Source of the DNA: Sphingopyxis sp. OAS728
Lineage (GTDB): Bacteria > Pseudomonadota > Alphaproteobacteria > Sphingomonadales > Sphingomonadaceae
DNA: 64,000 bases
Direction of reading: 5' to 3'
Assembly: GCF_014873485.1 (NCBI RefSeq)
Contig: NZ_JADBDT010000001.1
Coordinates: forward strand, 2,666,001 to 2,730,000
A program made the translations under genes and the position numbers. The notes under the pieces were generated by a model that saw only the letters and a program-made list of their open reading frames with translations, made no database searches and had not been told where the DNA came from. Shown piece after piece: positions 16,018-23,969 of the stretch; the first letter of the stretch is position 1, and each line of letters opens with the position of its first letter.

Positions 16018-16419
16018 ATGCGTCACCTCATCCCGGCGCTTCTCGCCGCCGCCGCGATCGCGGCCGCCCCCGCCGCCACCGCGCGCGAAAAGCTCGCGCC
16101 CGAAGACCAGCTTGCGAAGCTGCTCGAAGGCCGCGTCGCGGGCGAGCCGCAGGATTGCATCTCGCTTTCGACCGCGCGCAGCTCGCAAATCATCGAGAAA
16201 ACCGCGATCGTCTACAAGGTCGGCAGCACCTATTGGGTCAACCGGCCGAAAGGCGGCGCCGAATCGCTCGACGATGACGATATCCTCGTCACCAAGACGA
16301 CCGGCAGCCAGCTGTGCAGCATCGACCCCGTCGAACTGCGCGACCGCACCAGCCATATGTATGCGGGCTTCGTATCGCTCGGCAAATTCGTGCCGTACAA
16401 GCGCGTCAAGGGCGAATAG
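16018..16419 (+). CDS. Small periplasmic protein of unknown function
   Basis: This 133-residue protein has a signal peptide (MRHLIPALLAAAAIAAAPAATA). ATG 16018 is preceded by AGGAG at 7 nt spacing, so I prefer it to ATG 15997. The mature part has two cysteines (QDCISL and QLCSID) that could pair, and the segments STARSSQIIEKTAIVYKVG and GSTYWVNRPKGGAESLDDDD. The form is common in sphingomonads as far as I recall, but I cannot name a family. It may be expressed with the gene upstream or singly. A palindromic repeat begins directly after its stop codon. Confidence 0.7.
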   Translation: MRHLIPALLAAAAIAAAPAATAREKLAPEDQLAKLLEGRVAGEPQDCISLSTARSSQIIEKTAIVYKVGSTYWVNRPKGGAESLDDDDILVTKTTGSQLCSIDPVELRDRTSHMYAGFVSLGKFVPYKRVKGE

Positions 16420-16424
16420 CCTCG

Positions 16425-16515
16425 TTCGTCATTGCGACCCCGGCGAAAGCCGGGGGAGCAATCCAGGGGTTGCGTAAACCGCGCTGTATTGCTTCGCTAT
16501 GCCCGCAATGACGAA
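16425..16515. repeat. Palindromic repeat (family C, compound) overlapping a gene start
   Basis: Outer arms TTCGTCATTGCG (16425-16436) and CGCAATGACGAA (16504-16515) are exact reverse complements. Just inside the left arm is the hairpin CCCCGGCGAAAGCCGGGG, also found at 52486-52509 and 52821-52891. The right arm contains the start codons of the DUF924 gene. Repeats of the type CGTCATTGCG...AGCAATCC are widespread short elements in proteobacteria. Confidence 0.75.
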
Positions 16516-17083
16516 TGACTCCGAAACGCCCGCCCCGCCACCCGCCGACTGGGCCCGGCAACTCCTCGCCTTCTGGTTCGACGCGCACGGCATGGACGAT
16601 TGGTACGGCGGCGGCGCCGAATTCGACGACGCCGTCCGCAATCTGGCCGAGGGCTGGCACGAAGCCTTGCGATCCCAGCCCGCCGAAAGCTTCCTGACCG
16701 ATCCCGACACCGCGCTCGCGGCGACGATCCTGTTCGATCAGGTGCCGCGCAACATCTATCGCGGCCACGCCGACGCCTTTGCGACCGACGATCTCGCACG
16801 CGCGATCGCGCACGCTATCGTCGCGCGCGGCTGGCACGAAAACTGGCCCGACGAGCGGCGCCAATTCGCCTGCCTGCCCTTCCAGCACAGCGAGAATATG
16901 GACGATCAGCGCGAATCGCTGCGTCTCTTCGCGCAGTTCGACGATCCGATGTTCCAGGATTATGCGCAAAAGCATTTCGACGTCGTCGACCGCTTCGGCC
17001 GCTTCCCGCATCGCAACGAAGCACTCGGCCGCACCACCCGCGCCGACGAGGAAGCCGCGATAGAAGAGGGCAAGAATTGGTGA
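16508..17083 (+). CDS. DUF924 family protein
   Basis: This 191-residue soluble protein is of the DUF924 family, helical and TPR-like by fold, with no known reaction. Typical motifs are LLAFWFDAHGMDDWYGGG, ATILFDQVPRNIYRGHADAF, the LPFQHSENMDDQ segment and a late GRFPHRNEALGR. Possible starts are ATG 16499 and ATG 16508; both lie in the right arm of a palindromic repeat, and no good Shine-Dalgarno sequence is visible for either. The conserved part begins at PPADWARQLL, so either start gives a complete domain. The next gene is 28 bp downstream and is probably co-transcribed. Confidence 0.86.
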   Translation: MTNDSETPAPPPADWARQLLAFWFDAHGMDDWYGGGAEFDDAVRNLAEGWHEALRSQPAESFLTDPDTALAATILFDQVPRNIYRGHADAFATDDLARAIAHAIVARGWHENWPDERRQFACLPFQHSENMDDQRESLRLFAQFDDPMFQDYAQKHFDVVDRFGRFPHRNEALGRTTRADEEAAIEEGKNW

Positions 17084-17111
17084 TAGGGCGGTCACAAGAC
17101 GGAGAACAGCC

Positions 17112-17675
17112 ATGGCCGAATTCACCGACACGCTGACCGACAAGCATATCGCCTTCATCGAGAAGCAGCCGGTCTATTTCACCGCGACCGCCGCCGCCGA
17201 TGCGCGCATCAACCTGTCGCCCAAAGGCTATGCCGACAGCTTCAAAGTGCTTTCGGACGCCCAGGTCGCCTATCTCGACCTCGGCGGATCGGGCAACGAG
17301 ACCCACGCGCATCTTGCCGCCGATGGCCGCATCACGATCATGTTCTGCGCCTTCGACCGCACCGCTTTGATCCTGCGCATCTATGGCCGCGGTCGCCCGG
17401 TGTTGCCGCAGGACGCCGAGTGGGACGCGCTCGCCGCGAATTTCACCCTGATTCCCGGCACGCGCCAGATCTTCGTCATCGATATCGACAGCGTCCAGAC
17501 AAGCTGCGGCTGGGGCGTGCCGATGATGGAATTGAGCCAAGAGCGCGACACGCTGCAAAAATATCACCGCCAGGCCGACCGCACGCTGTGGGTCGAAAAA
17601 TTCAAGGAGCGCACGAAAAGCATCGACGGCCTGCCGACGCGTCCGACCGACCGTTTCATTACGGGCGACGCCTGA
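17112..17675 (+). CDS. Pyridoxamine 5'-phosphate oxidase-like FMN-binding protein
   Basis: This 187-residue protein has the split-barrel fold of pyridoxamine phosphate oxidase-like flavoproteins. Motifs include KHIAFIEKQPVYFTATAA, INLSPKGYADSFKVL, VAYLDLGGSGNETHAHL, and RITIMFCAFDRTALILRIYG, the usual beta-strand order for FMN-dependent or F420-related small oxidoreductases. It is not the biosynthetic PdxH because the PLP-specific C-terminus is missing. It lies 28 bp after the DUF924 gene, and its stop overlaps the ATG of a DUF2007-like gene, so the three form an operon. The substrate is unknown. A C-terminal basic tail (RTKSIDGLPTRPTDR) is present. Confidence 0.85.
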   Translation: MAEFTDTLTDKHIAFIEKQPVYFTATAAADARINLSPKGYADSFKVLSDAQVAYLDLGGSGNETHAHLAADGRITIMFCAFDRTALILRIYGRGRPVLPQDAEWDALAANFTLIPGTRQIFVIDIDSVQTSCGWGVPMMELSQERDTLQKYHRQADRTLWVEKFKERTKSIDGLPTRPTDRFITGDA

Positions 17676-17905
17676 TGCCCTTGGTCGAGCTGGTACGCCT
17701 GCCCAATGGCGCCGAGGCCGAGTTGCTGCGCGGCCGGCTCGAAAGCGCGGGCGTCCATGCCGTCTGCTTCGACGCAGGCATGAACATCGCCGAAAGCGTC
17801 GGCTTGCTCATCCCCGTGCGCGTGATGGTGCTCGACGAAGACCTCGACGAAGCGCAAGCGCTGATCGCCGAATTTGAGGCCGGCGGGAACGGAAGCGCCG
17901 CCTGA
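17675..17905 (+). CDS. DUF2007-like small signal-transducing protein
   Basis: This 76-residue protein has the DUF2007 / putative signal-transducing fold (ferredoxin-like). The sequence LVELVRLPNGAEAELLRGRL begins the domain and VRVMVLDEDLDEAQALIAEF ends it. Proteins of this family resemble PII-like or GlnB-like small folds, but no partner or ligand is established. The ATG overlaps the stop of the upstream gene (TGATG), so translation is coupled. The gene is shorter than 80 codons but its codon usage and spacing support it. It is followed 18 bp later by the endonuclease/phosphatase gene. Confidence 0.8.
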   Translation: MPLVELVRLPNGAEAELLRGRLESAGVHAVCFDAGMNIAESVGLLIPVRVMVLDEDLDEAQALIAEFEAGGNGSAA

Positions 17906-17923
17906 GCGCTTGAAAAACACGTC

Positions 17924-18622
17924 ATGATCAAGGTCGCCAGTTATAATATGCGCAAAGGCATCGGGCTCGACCGGCGCCGCGACCCCGGCCGCGTGCTGTC
18001 GGTGCTCGGCGAACTCGACGCCGATATCGTCGCGCTGCAGGAGGCCGACCGCCGCTTCGGCACGCGCGCCAGCGCGATACCGCCGCATATGTTCGACGAG
18101 CATAGCGACTATGTCCCCGTCGACCTCTTGAGCGGCCGCCCCTATGCGATCGGCTGGCACGGCAACGCGCTGCTCGTGCGCAAGGGGATCGAGGTCGAAG
18201 AAAGCCACGCGCTCCACCTGCCGACGCTCGAACCGCGCGGCGCCGTTGCCGCGACGCTGCGCATCGGGGACACGCGGCTGCGTGTCGTCGGCATGCATCT
18301 CGACATTTCGGGGCTGCGCCGCCGCCAGCAGGCGCGCGCGATCCTCCACCATGTTGCCGAGGGCGAGGCCTTGCCGACGATCCTGATGGGCGACTGCAAC
18401 GAGTGGCGCAACCGCGGCGGCTGCCTCGCCGATTTCGGCGAGCGCCACCACATGGTCGACACCGGGCACAGCTTTCACAGCCGCCGCCCCGTCGCCAAGC
18501 TCGACCGTATCTTTGCCACGCCCGATCTCGAAGCGGTCGAGGCCGGGGTGCACCAGAGCGCGCTTGCCGCGCGCGCATCGGACCATTTGCCAATCTGGGC
18601 GCGATTTAAAGCCGCCGACTGA
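17924..18622 (+). CDS. Endonuclease/exonuclease/phosphatase-family hydrolase
   Basis: This 232-residue enzyme belongs to the EEP metallophosphoesterase superfamily (DNase I-like). Motifs are VASYNMRKGIG at the start, ADIVALQEADRRFG with the metal-binding Glu, RVVGMHLDISGLRRRQQ, MGDCNEWRNRGG with Asp and Asn, and ARASDHLPIWARF with the catalytic Asp-His pair. Members act on nucleic acids, phosphoinositides or sphingolipids, and which one cannot be told. There is no signal peptide, so it is probably cytoplasmic. It is the last gene of the cluster that starts at 16508. A palindrome follows at 18625-18641. Confidence 0.88.
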   Translation: MIKVASYNMRKGIGLDRRRDPGRVLSVLGELDADIVALQEADRRFGTRASAIPPHMFDEHSDYVPVDLLSGRPYAIGWHGNALLVRKGIEVEESHALHLPTLEPRGAVAATLRIGDTRLRVVGMHLDISGLRRRQQARAILHHVAEGEALPTILMGDCNEWRNRGGCLADFGERHHMVDTGHSFHSRRPVAKLDRIFATPDLEAVEAGVHQSALAARASDHLPIWARFKAAD

Positions 18623-18624
18623 AC

Positions 18625-18641
18625 TGCCTAAAATTTAGGCA
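18625..18641. promoter_or_regulatory. Perfect 17-nt dyad downstream of the phosphatase gene
   Basis: TGCCTAAAATTTAGGCA reads the same on both strands except for its single central base. It begins 3 nt after the stop codon and about 95 bp upstream of the sigma-54 element of glnK. With no loop and no U-run it suits an operator better than a terminator. Function is unassigned. Confidence 0.4.
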
Positions 18642-18714
18642 AGGCACTGCCTTTCCTGCCCATCGAACGACCGATTGTTCGCTGCATCGGCTCCAGACCG
18701 TCACAAAATGTTAA

Positions 18715-19125
<411 letters not shown>

Positions 19126-19142
19126 TGATAAAGGGGGAAGCA

Positions 19143-20507
19143 ATGAACTTCGCAAACAAGATTGCGGCGGGAGCCGGGGCCGCGGGCCTCGCACTCTTCG
19201 CCGCACTGCCCGTTTGGGCGCAGGAAGCGGCACCCGCCGTCGCCGAAGCCGCCACGCCGACGCCCGACAAGGGTGACACCGCCTGGATGATGATCTCGAC
19301 CGTGCTCGTCATGGCGATGATCGTCCCGGGCCTCGCGCTGTTCTACGGCGGCCTCGTCCGCACCAAGAATATGGCGTCGGTGCTGACCCAGATCCTCGCC
19401 GTCGCAGCGCTTGCGATGATCATGTGGGTGATGTTCGGCTACAGCCTTGCCTTCGGCGGCGATGCCAACCAGTTCATCTCGTCGGGCAAGGCCTTCCTCG
19501 CCGGCGTCACCGCCGATTCGACCGTCGCGACCTTCACCGACGGCGTCGTGATCCCCGAATTTGTGTTCATCGCCTTCCAGATGACCTTCTCGGCAATCAC
19601 TGTCGCGCTGGTCCTCGGCGGCCTCGTCGAGCGCATGAAATTCTCGGCGGTCATGGTCTTCGCCATCGTCTGGCTGACCATCGTCTATTACCCGATCGCA
19701 CATATGGTCTGGTATCTTGGCGGCACCGACGAAGCGACCGGCCTGATCTTCGGCTGGGGCGCGCTCGATTTCGCGGGCGGCACCGTCGTCCACATCAACG
19801 CGGGTATCGCCGCGCTCGTCGGCTGCCTCATTATCGGCAAGCGTTCGGGCTACCAGAAGGACATCATGGCGCCGCACTCGCTGACCATGACCCTGATCGG
19901 CACCGGTTTGCTGTGGGTGGGCTGGTTCGGCTTCAACGCCGGCTCGGCGCTCGAAGCCAATGGCTCGGCCGGTCTCGCGCTGATCAACACCTTCACCGCG
20001 ACCGCCGCCGGCGTCCTCTTCTGGATGCTCACCGAACGCGTCCTCGGCCACAAGGGCTCGCTGCTCGGCGCTTGTTCGGGTGCGATCGCCGGCCTCGTCG
20101 CCGTGACCCCCGCTGCGGGCAATTCGGGTCCGTTCGGCGCGATCCTGCTTGGCGCGATCGCCGGTATCGTCTGCTGCTGGTTCGTGATGAAGCTGAAAGC
20201 GAAACTCGGCTTCGACGACTCGCTCGACGTGTTCGGTATCCACGGCATCGGCGGCCTGATCGGCTCGATCCTCACCGCGGTCACCATGCTGCCCGCGCTC
20301 GGCGGTCCGGGTGCCGACGATTATGATCTGGCTGGCCAGCTCGTCATCCAGATCAAGTCGGTCGGCGTCGCCGTCATCTGGTCGGCGGTCGGGTCCGCCA
20401 TCGCCTTCTACATCGCCAAGGCCGTCACCGGCGGGCGCGTCTCCGAAGAGGTGGAGCGCGAAGGCCTCGACCTCGGCGAGCATGGGGAGCGCGCCTACAA
20501 CTATTGA
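19143..20507 (+). CDS. amtB: Ammonium transporter AmtB
   Basis: This 454-residue inner-membrane ammonium channel of the Amt/Rh family imports ammonium when nitrogen is scarce. The N-terminal signal peptide ALFAALPVWAQ is followed by TAWMMISTVLVMAMIVPGLA, then GGLVRTKNMASVL. The pore marks are FGYSLAFGG, AHMVWYLGG, the ammonium-family signature DFAGGTVVHINAGIAALVG with its twin-His partner in DSLDVFGIHGIGGLIGSI. Eleven helices are expected. ATG 19143 has AAGGGGGAAG upstream; an ATG at 19125 would overlap the glnK stop but weakens the signal peptide. It is probably inhibited by GlnK. Two intrinsic terminators follow at 20599 and 20651. Confidence 0.94.
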   Translation: MNFANKIAAGAGAAGLALFAALPVWAQEAAPAVAEAATPTPDKGDTAWMMISTVLVMAMIVPGLALFYGGLVRTKNMASVLTQILAVAALAMIMWVMFGYSLAFGGDANQFISSGKAFLAGVTADSTVATFTDGVVIPEFVFIAFQMTFSAITVALVLGGLVERMKFSAVMVFAIVWLTIVYYPIAHMVWYLGGTDEATGLIFGWGALDFAGGTVVHINAGIAALVGCLIIGKRSGYQKDIMAPHSLTMTLIGTGLLWVGWFGFNAGSALEANGSAGLALINTFTATAAGVLFWMLTERVLGHKGSLLGACSGAIAGLVAVTPAAGNSGPFGAILLGAIAGIVCCWFVMKLKAKLGFDDSLDVFGIHGIGGLIGSILTAVTMLPALGGPGADDYDLAGQLVIQIKSVGVAVIWSAVGSAIAFYIAKAVTGGRVSEEVEREGLDLGEHGERAYNY

Positions 20508-20598
20508 TCGACGAGACAGGATACCCGCCACCGTACGCTCTCTCTCCTTTCAAAACGGCGGCGGCGGGATCCTACCGAGGTTCCTCCTGCGAACCACT

Positions 20599-20626
20599 GG
20601 CCGGGGCTTGTCCCCGGCCTTTTTTT
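20599..20626 (+). terminator. Intrinsic terminator 1 after amtB
   Basis: GGCCGGGG (20599-20606) pairs with CCCCGGCC (20612-20619) around CTTGT, followed at once by seven T. This is a strong Rho-independent terminator 92 nt after the amtB stop. A near-copy follows at 20651-20679. Confidence 0.9.
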
Positions 20627-20650
20627 CCGATTGTGGCCGGGACGGCCGCG

Positions 20651-20679
20651 GGCCCGGGGCTTGTCCCCGGCCTTTTTTT
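20651..20679 (+). terminator. Intrinsic terminator 2 after amtB
   Basis: CCGGGG (20654-20659) pairs with CCCCGG (20665-20670) around CTTGT; with one bulged C, GG (20651-20652) can extend the stem to CC (20671-20672). Seven T follow. The core loop and right arm repeat terminator 1, so the pair probably arose by duplication or from a repeat unit. Confidence 0.8.
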
Positions 20680-20822
20680 GCCCGTCGTATCGACTGTGGC
20701 CGCGGCGCAACATCTCGCGGTAATTTTGTTGCGCGCGATTCGAGCTCCATTGCGAATTGATGACAAGAGGCGCACCATCCTGTCCGGACCAGCAAAGATT
20801 GGCCATCAGGAGGAGGATTAAA
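20680..20822 (+). promoter_or_regulatory. Upstream region of the TonB receptor gene
   Basis: With 20508-20598 this makes up the 315-nt gap between amtB and the TonB receptor; the rest is terminators. It contains an AT-richer patch around 20718-20760 and a strong AGGAGG (20811-20816) 6 nt before the ATG. I cannot fix -35/-10 boxes with confidence. No Fur box is obvious. Confidence 0.35.
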
Positions 20823-23258
20823 ATGAATGCACGAGCTTCCATGCTCGCGGGCTTGTCGTGCCTTGCGCTCGCAAGCACCCCGGCAGTGGCGCAGGATGCG
20901 CCCGAAAACAGCTATGATGGCAACGAGATTATCGTCACCGCGACCAAGCGCGACGCGAGCCTTCAGGATGTTCCCTTCTCGATCAATGCGCAGACCGAAC
21001 GCGCGATCGAGCGCGCCAACGCGAGCACGGTCGAGGATCTTTCGCGTAATGTTGCGGGCCTGACCGTCCAGAATCTCGGGCCCGGCCAAAGCCAAGTGTC
21101 GGTGCGCGGCGTTTCGGCAGGCCAGATCGCCCGCGACCAGCCCGGCGTGAAGGAACAGGTCGGCGTCTATCTCGACGAATCGGTCGTCTCGCTGTCGCTG
21201 TTCACCCCCGACCTCGACCTGTTCGATTTGAACCGCGTCGAGACGCTGCGCGGGCCACAGGGGACGCTTTTCGGCTCGGGATCGGTCGGCGGCACGCTCC
21301 GCTACATCACCAACCAGCCCAATCTCGATCGCATCGAGGGCAAAGTCGAAGGCAATGTGAACCTTGTCGACGGCGACGATTTCGGCGGCCATCTGAAAGG
21401 CGCGATCAACCTGCCACTCAGCCCCAATCTCGCGATGCGCGCGGTCGGCTATTACACGCGCTACGCGGGCTTCATCGACGCGCTCCGCGAAGGCGGCGGG
21501 ACAAGCGAGGACGTCAACAGCGGCGAACGTTATGGCGGGCGCTTCTCCTTGCTCTGGAAACCCGCCGAAGATCTGTCGATCACCCCGCGCTTCGTCTATC
21601 AGAAGGTCAAGACCGACGGCTTCAACCGGCAGGAGGTCTATAACCTCTTTGCCAATGATTTCACGACGACGCGGCCGCGCGTCGTGTTCGACGAACGCCA
21701 GCAATATCTGCTGCTCGACGAGGCGTTCGAAGATGAGGTCAAGCTCTTCGACCTCACGATGAACTATGACGGCGACGTGATCGGCGTGACGTCGGTGACG
21801 ACTTACACAGACCGCGACATCCTCGTCAGCCGCGACGCAAGCGCGCTCACGGGCAGCGTGTCGTCGGACCTTGGCTTTCCCGATGCGGGCATCCTGCTGC
21901 CCTCGAACCTCGTCGATACCACGGGGGTCAAACAGTTCACGCAGGAAGTGCGGGTGAACTCGTCGGGCGACGGTCCCTTCCAGTGGCTGATCGGCGGTTA
22001 CTATGCGAACGTCAAACGCGACTATACCCAGCGCCTGCCGACCCCAGGCTATGACGCCTTCACCAACCAGTTCTTCATCAACGCCTGCAACGCCGATCCC
22101 GACGATTGCGGACCGGGGGGCGTGCCGCTCACCGCGGCCGATATCGCCAACGGCTTCGGACCCGATTCGCCGTATAATGCCGACATTCCCTATGATCTCT
22201 CGCAGATCGCGATCTTCGGCGAGGTTAGCTACGACTTTACCGATCGCCTCACCGCGACATTGGGCGGACGCTATTATGCGTTCGACGAAAGCCGGCGATT
22301 CGTTTCGGGCGGGCTGTTCCCGAATGGCGACAATGCGCGTGACAAGACGTCGTCGACCGGCTTCTCGCCGCGCCTGCTGCTGAGTTACGATGTCGCCGAC
22401 GGGATCACGCTCAACGCGCAGGCGTCGAAGGGCTTCCGCCTCGGCGGGGTCAACGATCCGCTCAACCTCCCGCTATGCGACGGCGGCAACGCGGGTGGTC
22501 CCGATGCCGAGACCTTCGGCGGGCGGCCGCGCTACGACGATGAGACGCTGTGGAACTATGAAGGCGGCGTAAAGGCGCAGTTCGGCGGCATCACCTTCAA
22601 CGCCGCGGGCTTCTATACGAAGATCAACAATCTGCAGGTCACCGCCGACGCCGGAAGCTGCTCGTCGCGTATCGTCTTCAACGCCGATGCGCACACGATG
22701 GGGCTCGAATTCGAGCTGTCGGCCAGCCCGGTCACCGGGCTCGATCTCGGGCTGTCGGGGAGTTATGTCGAGGCCGAGTTCGATTCGACGCTGACCCGCC
22801 CGAACGGGACGGTGATCGAGGGGATCCGCAACGGCAACCGTTTGCCCTCGGTTCCGCGGTTCCAGATGGCGGCGAATGCGACCTACAGCTTCCCCATCGA
22901 TCCGTCGGCGGACACCAATGCGTTTGTCACCGCGTCGTTCCAGCATGTCGGCAGTCGCTACACCCAGCCGGGCGATCAGGAGAACAACCCGCGGACCTTC
23001 GTCCACGGCTTCACCTTCGGCGGCGCACCCATCGGCTCGGCGACGACGCTCGACCTCAAGCTGCCCGACTATCAGCTCGTGAACCTCGGCGCGGGGATCG
23101 AGTTTCCGAACGAGCTCGAAATCTCGGTTTATGTGAACAATCTGCTCGACGAAAATGCGCTGCTCGCCTTCGACCGCGAACGCGGCGGACGCGCGCGGCT
23201 CGGCTTTGCGACGAACCAGCCGCGCACCTTCGGCGTCACCGTTCGCAAGGGCTTCTGA
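20823..23258 (+). CDS. TonB-dependent outer-membrane receptor
   Basis: This 811-residue receptor imports an unidentified large nutrient across the outer membrane using energy from TonB. A signal peptide (SMLAGLSCLALASTPAVAQ) precedes a TonB-box-like segment EIIVTATKRDASLQDVPFSI. The plug domain contains VQNLGPGQSQVSVRGVSAGQ and VETLRGPQGTLFGSGSVGGT. The C-terminal beta-barrel ends in TNQPRTFGVTVRKGF, with terminal Phe as usual. ATG 20823 is behind AGGAGG. The sequence resembles the large sphingomonad family of Fe- or sugar/aromatic-linked receptors, but no neighbouring enzyme reveals the ligand. It appears monocistronic, with a terminator at 23265. Confidence 0.92.
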   Translation: MNARASMLAGLSCLALASTPAVAQDAPENSYDGNEIIVTATKRDASLQDVPFSINAQTERAIERANASTVEDLSRNVAGLTVQNLGPGQSQVSVRGVSAGQIARDQPGVKEQVGVYLDESVVSLSLFTPDLDLFDLNRVETLRGPQGTLFGSGSVGGTLRYITNQPNLDRIEGKVEGNVNLVDGDDFGGHLKGAINLPLSPNLAMRAVGYYTRYAGFIDALREGGGTSEDVNSGERYGGRFSLLWKPAEDLSITPRFVYQKVKTDGFNRQEVYNLFANDFTTTRPRVVFDERQQYLLLDEAFEDEVKLFDLTMNYDGDVIGVTSVTTYTDRDILVSRDASALTGSVSSDLGFPDAGILLPSNLVDTTGVKQFTQEVRVNSSGDGPFQWLIGGYYANVKRDYTQRLPTPGYDAFTNQFFINACNADPDDCGPGGVPLTAADIANGFGPDSPYNADIPYDLSQIAIFGEVSYDFTDRLTATLGGRYYAFDESRRFVSGGLFPNGDNARDKTSSTGFSPRLLLSYDVADGITLNAQASKGFRLGGVNDPLNLPLCDGGNAGGPDAETFGGRPRYDDETLWNYEGGVKAQFGGITFNAAGFYTKINNLQVTADAGSCSSRIVFNADAHTMGLEFELSASPVTGLDLGLSGSYVEAEFDSTLTRPNGTVIEGIRNGNRLPSVPRFQMAANATYSFPIDPSADTNAFVTASFQHVGSRYTQPGDQENNPRTFVHGFTFGGAPIGSATTLDLKLPDYQLVNLGAGIEFPNELEISVYVNNLLDENALLAFDRERGGRARLGFATNQPRTFGVTVRKGF

Positions 23259-23264
23259 GGATGG

Positions 23265-23301
23265 AAAACGGGCCGGGACATATACGTTCCGGCCCGTTTT
23301 T
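23265..23301 (+). terminator. Intrinsic terminator of the TonB receptor gene
   Basis: AAAACGGGCCGG (23265-23276) pairs with CCGGCCCGTTTT (23289-23300) across a 12-nt loop. The T-run is part of the stem and runs to 23301. It lies 7 nt after the stop codon. The A-tract on the left would also allow termination from the minus strand. Confidence 0.85.
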
Positions 23302-23310
23302 ACGCCCTGA

Positions 23311-23337
23311 AATGCTGCACAAATTTTGTGCAGCATT
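23311..23337. promoter_or_regulatory. Perfect 27-nt palindrome, putative operator
   Basis: Thirteen-base arms AATGCTGCACAAA and TTTGTGCAGCATT flank one central base, with no mismatch. There is no U-run and essentially no loop, so a protein-binding dyad is more likely than a terminator. It lies between the receptor's terminator and a second, orphan terminator, about 30 bp before a possible -10 box at 23368-23373. Confidence 0.55.
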
Positions 23338-23374
23338 GCCGTAATTTTGGCCTTTTCAACATGACATTAATATG

Positions 23375-23453
23375 GCATTCATTGGGTCAACAGTTTCAGG
23401 AGGGGAGAGCCTGAAAGGCTGGGCCGGGACGCAAGTCCCGGCCCTCTTTTTTT
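23375..23453 (+). ncRNA. Candidate small RNA ending at an orphan terminator
   Basis: A strong intrinsic terminator, GGGCCGGGAC-GCAA-GTCCCGGCCC then TCTTTTTTT (23421-23453), stands on the plus strand with no gene before it except the already terminated TonB receptor. A TAATAT box lies at 23368-23373, though its -35 partner is weak. Between them a small hairpin AGCCTGAAAGGCT is visible. The predicted transcript is about 75 nt, adjoining the 27-nt palindrome. An open frame from ATG 23372 (64 codons) reads through the terminator and looks non-coding. The existence of this RNA is inference; the 5' end is a guess. Confidence 0.4.
23421..23453 (+). terminator. Orphan intrinsic terminator
   Basis: The stem GGGCCGGGAC / GTCCCGGCCC has ten perfect pairs with the tetraloop GCAA, followed by TC and seven T. 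It is one of the strongest terminators in the window. On the minus strand there is no U-run, so it does not serve the convergent gene that ends at 23490. Confidence 0.88.
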
Positions 23454-23489
23454 GTGCGCAACACAGATTCTGCCGAGAATCGGCAGTTT

Positions 23490-23969
23490 TCAGGGATTTG
23501 TGCGCGTGTAGCGCAGCATGGCAAAGACGCGCCAGCTGCCGTCGTCCTGCAGAATCGAATCGCTGACGACGAGTCTTCCGCCCTCTTCAAGCACATAGGT
23601 CGATCGGCCGATCTCGACATCGGCGCTGCCCCAATGCGTCCACCATTTCGCCGCATTTGCCCCGCCGAGGACGGCGCGCGTGCGGCCGTAGCTATCGGTC
23701 CATTTCCCGCGCACGCGACCCTTCGCATCGAAGGCGTAATTGGCCCCGGCCGAATAGGCGACCGGCGGAGTGCCGGCGATATGCAGGCGATAGACGAGCC
23801 TCGTCGCGCCGCCCTCGCCCGGCGCGATGTCGAGCGTGGCGGTCGCGGGCTTGCCGAACGCCTCGCCCTCACCGGCCCAGTTTCCGTGCCACGCGGCGAG
23901 CGACGGCGCTTCGGCGGCGGGCGCAGTCGACGCGACAATCGCCGCGACCACCCACCAAGGCGCTGTCAT
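23490..23969 (-). CDS. Exported hypothetical protein
   Basis: This 159-residue protein has a short signal peptide (PWWVVAAIVASTAPAAEA). The mature part begins AAWHGNWAGEGEAFGKPATA and carries YSAGANYAFDAKGRVRGKW and GGANAAKWWTHWGSADVEIG, a lipocalin-like or DUF1579-like beta-strand pattern. I do not recognise it firmly. ATG 23969 overlaps the stop of the upstream glyoxalase-like gene (ATGA), so the two are translationally coupled. The coupling suggests they act in one process, but the identity of that process is not visible. Confidence 0.7.
   Translation of the reverse strand: MTAPWWVVAAIVASTAPAAEAPSLAAWHGNWAGEGEAFGKPATATLDIAPGEGGATRLVYRLHIAGTPPVAYSAGANYAFDAKGRVRGKWTDSYGRTRAVLGGANAAKWWTHWGSADVEIGRSTYVLEEGGRLVVSDSILQDDGSWRVFAMLRYTRTNP

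Noticed and set aside
20823..23258. Naming a ligand for the TonB receptor
   Set aside because: There is no adjacent substrate-specific enzyme, periplasmic binding protein or regulator, so a specific ligand cannot be supported.
23372..23566. A 64-codon plus-strand frame beginning MAFIGSTVSGG
   Set aside because: It reads through a strong intrinsic terminator stem and into the antisense of another gene, so I treat the region as a possible small RNA instead.
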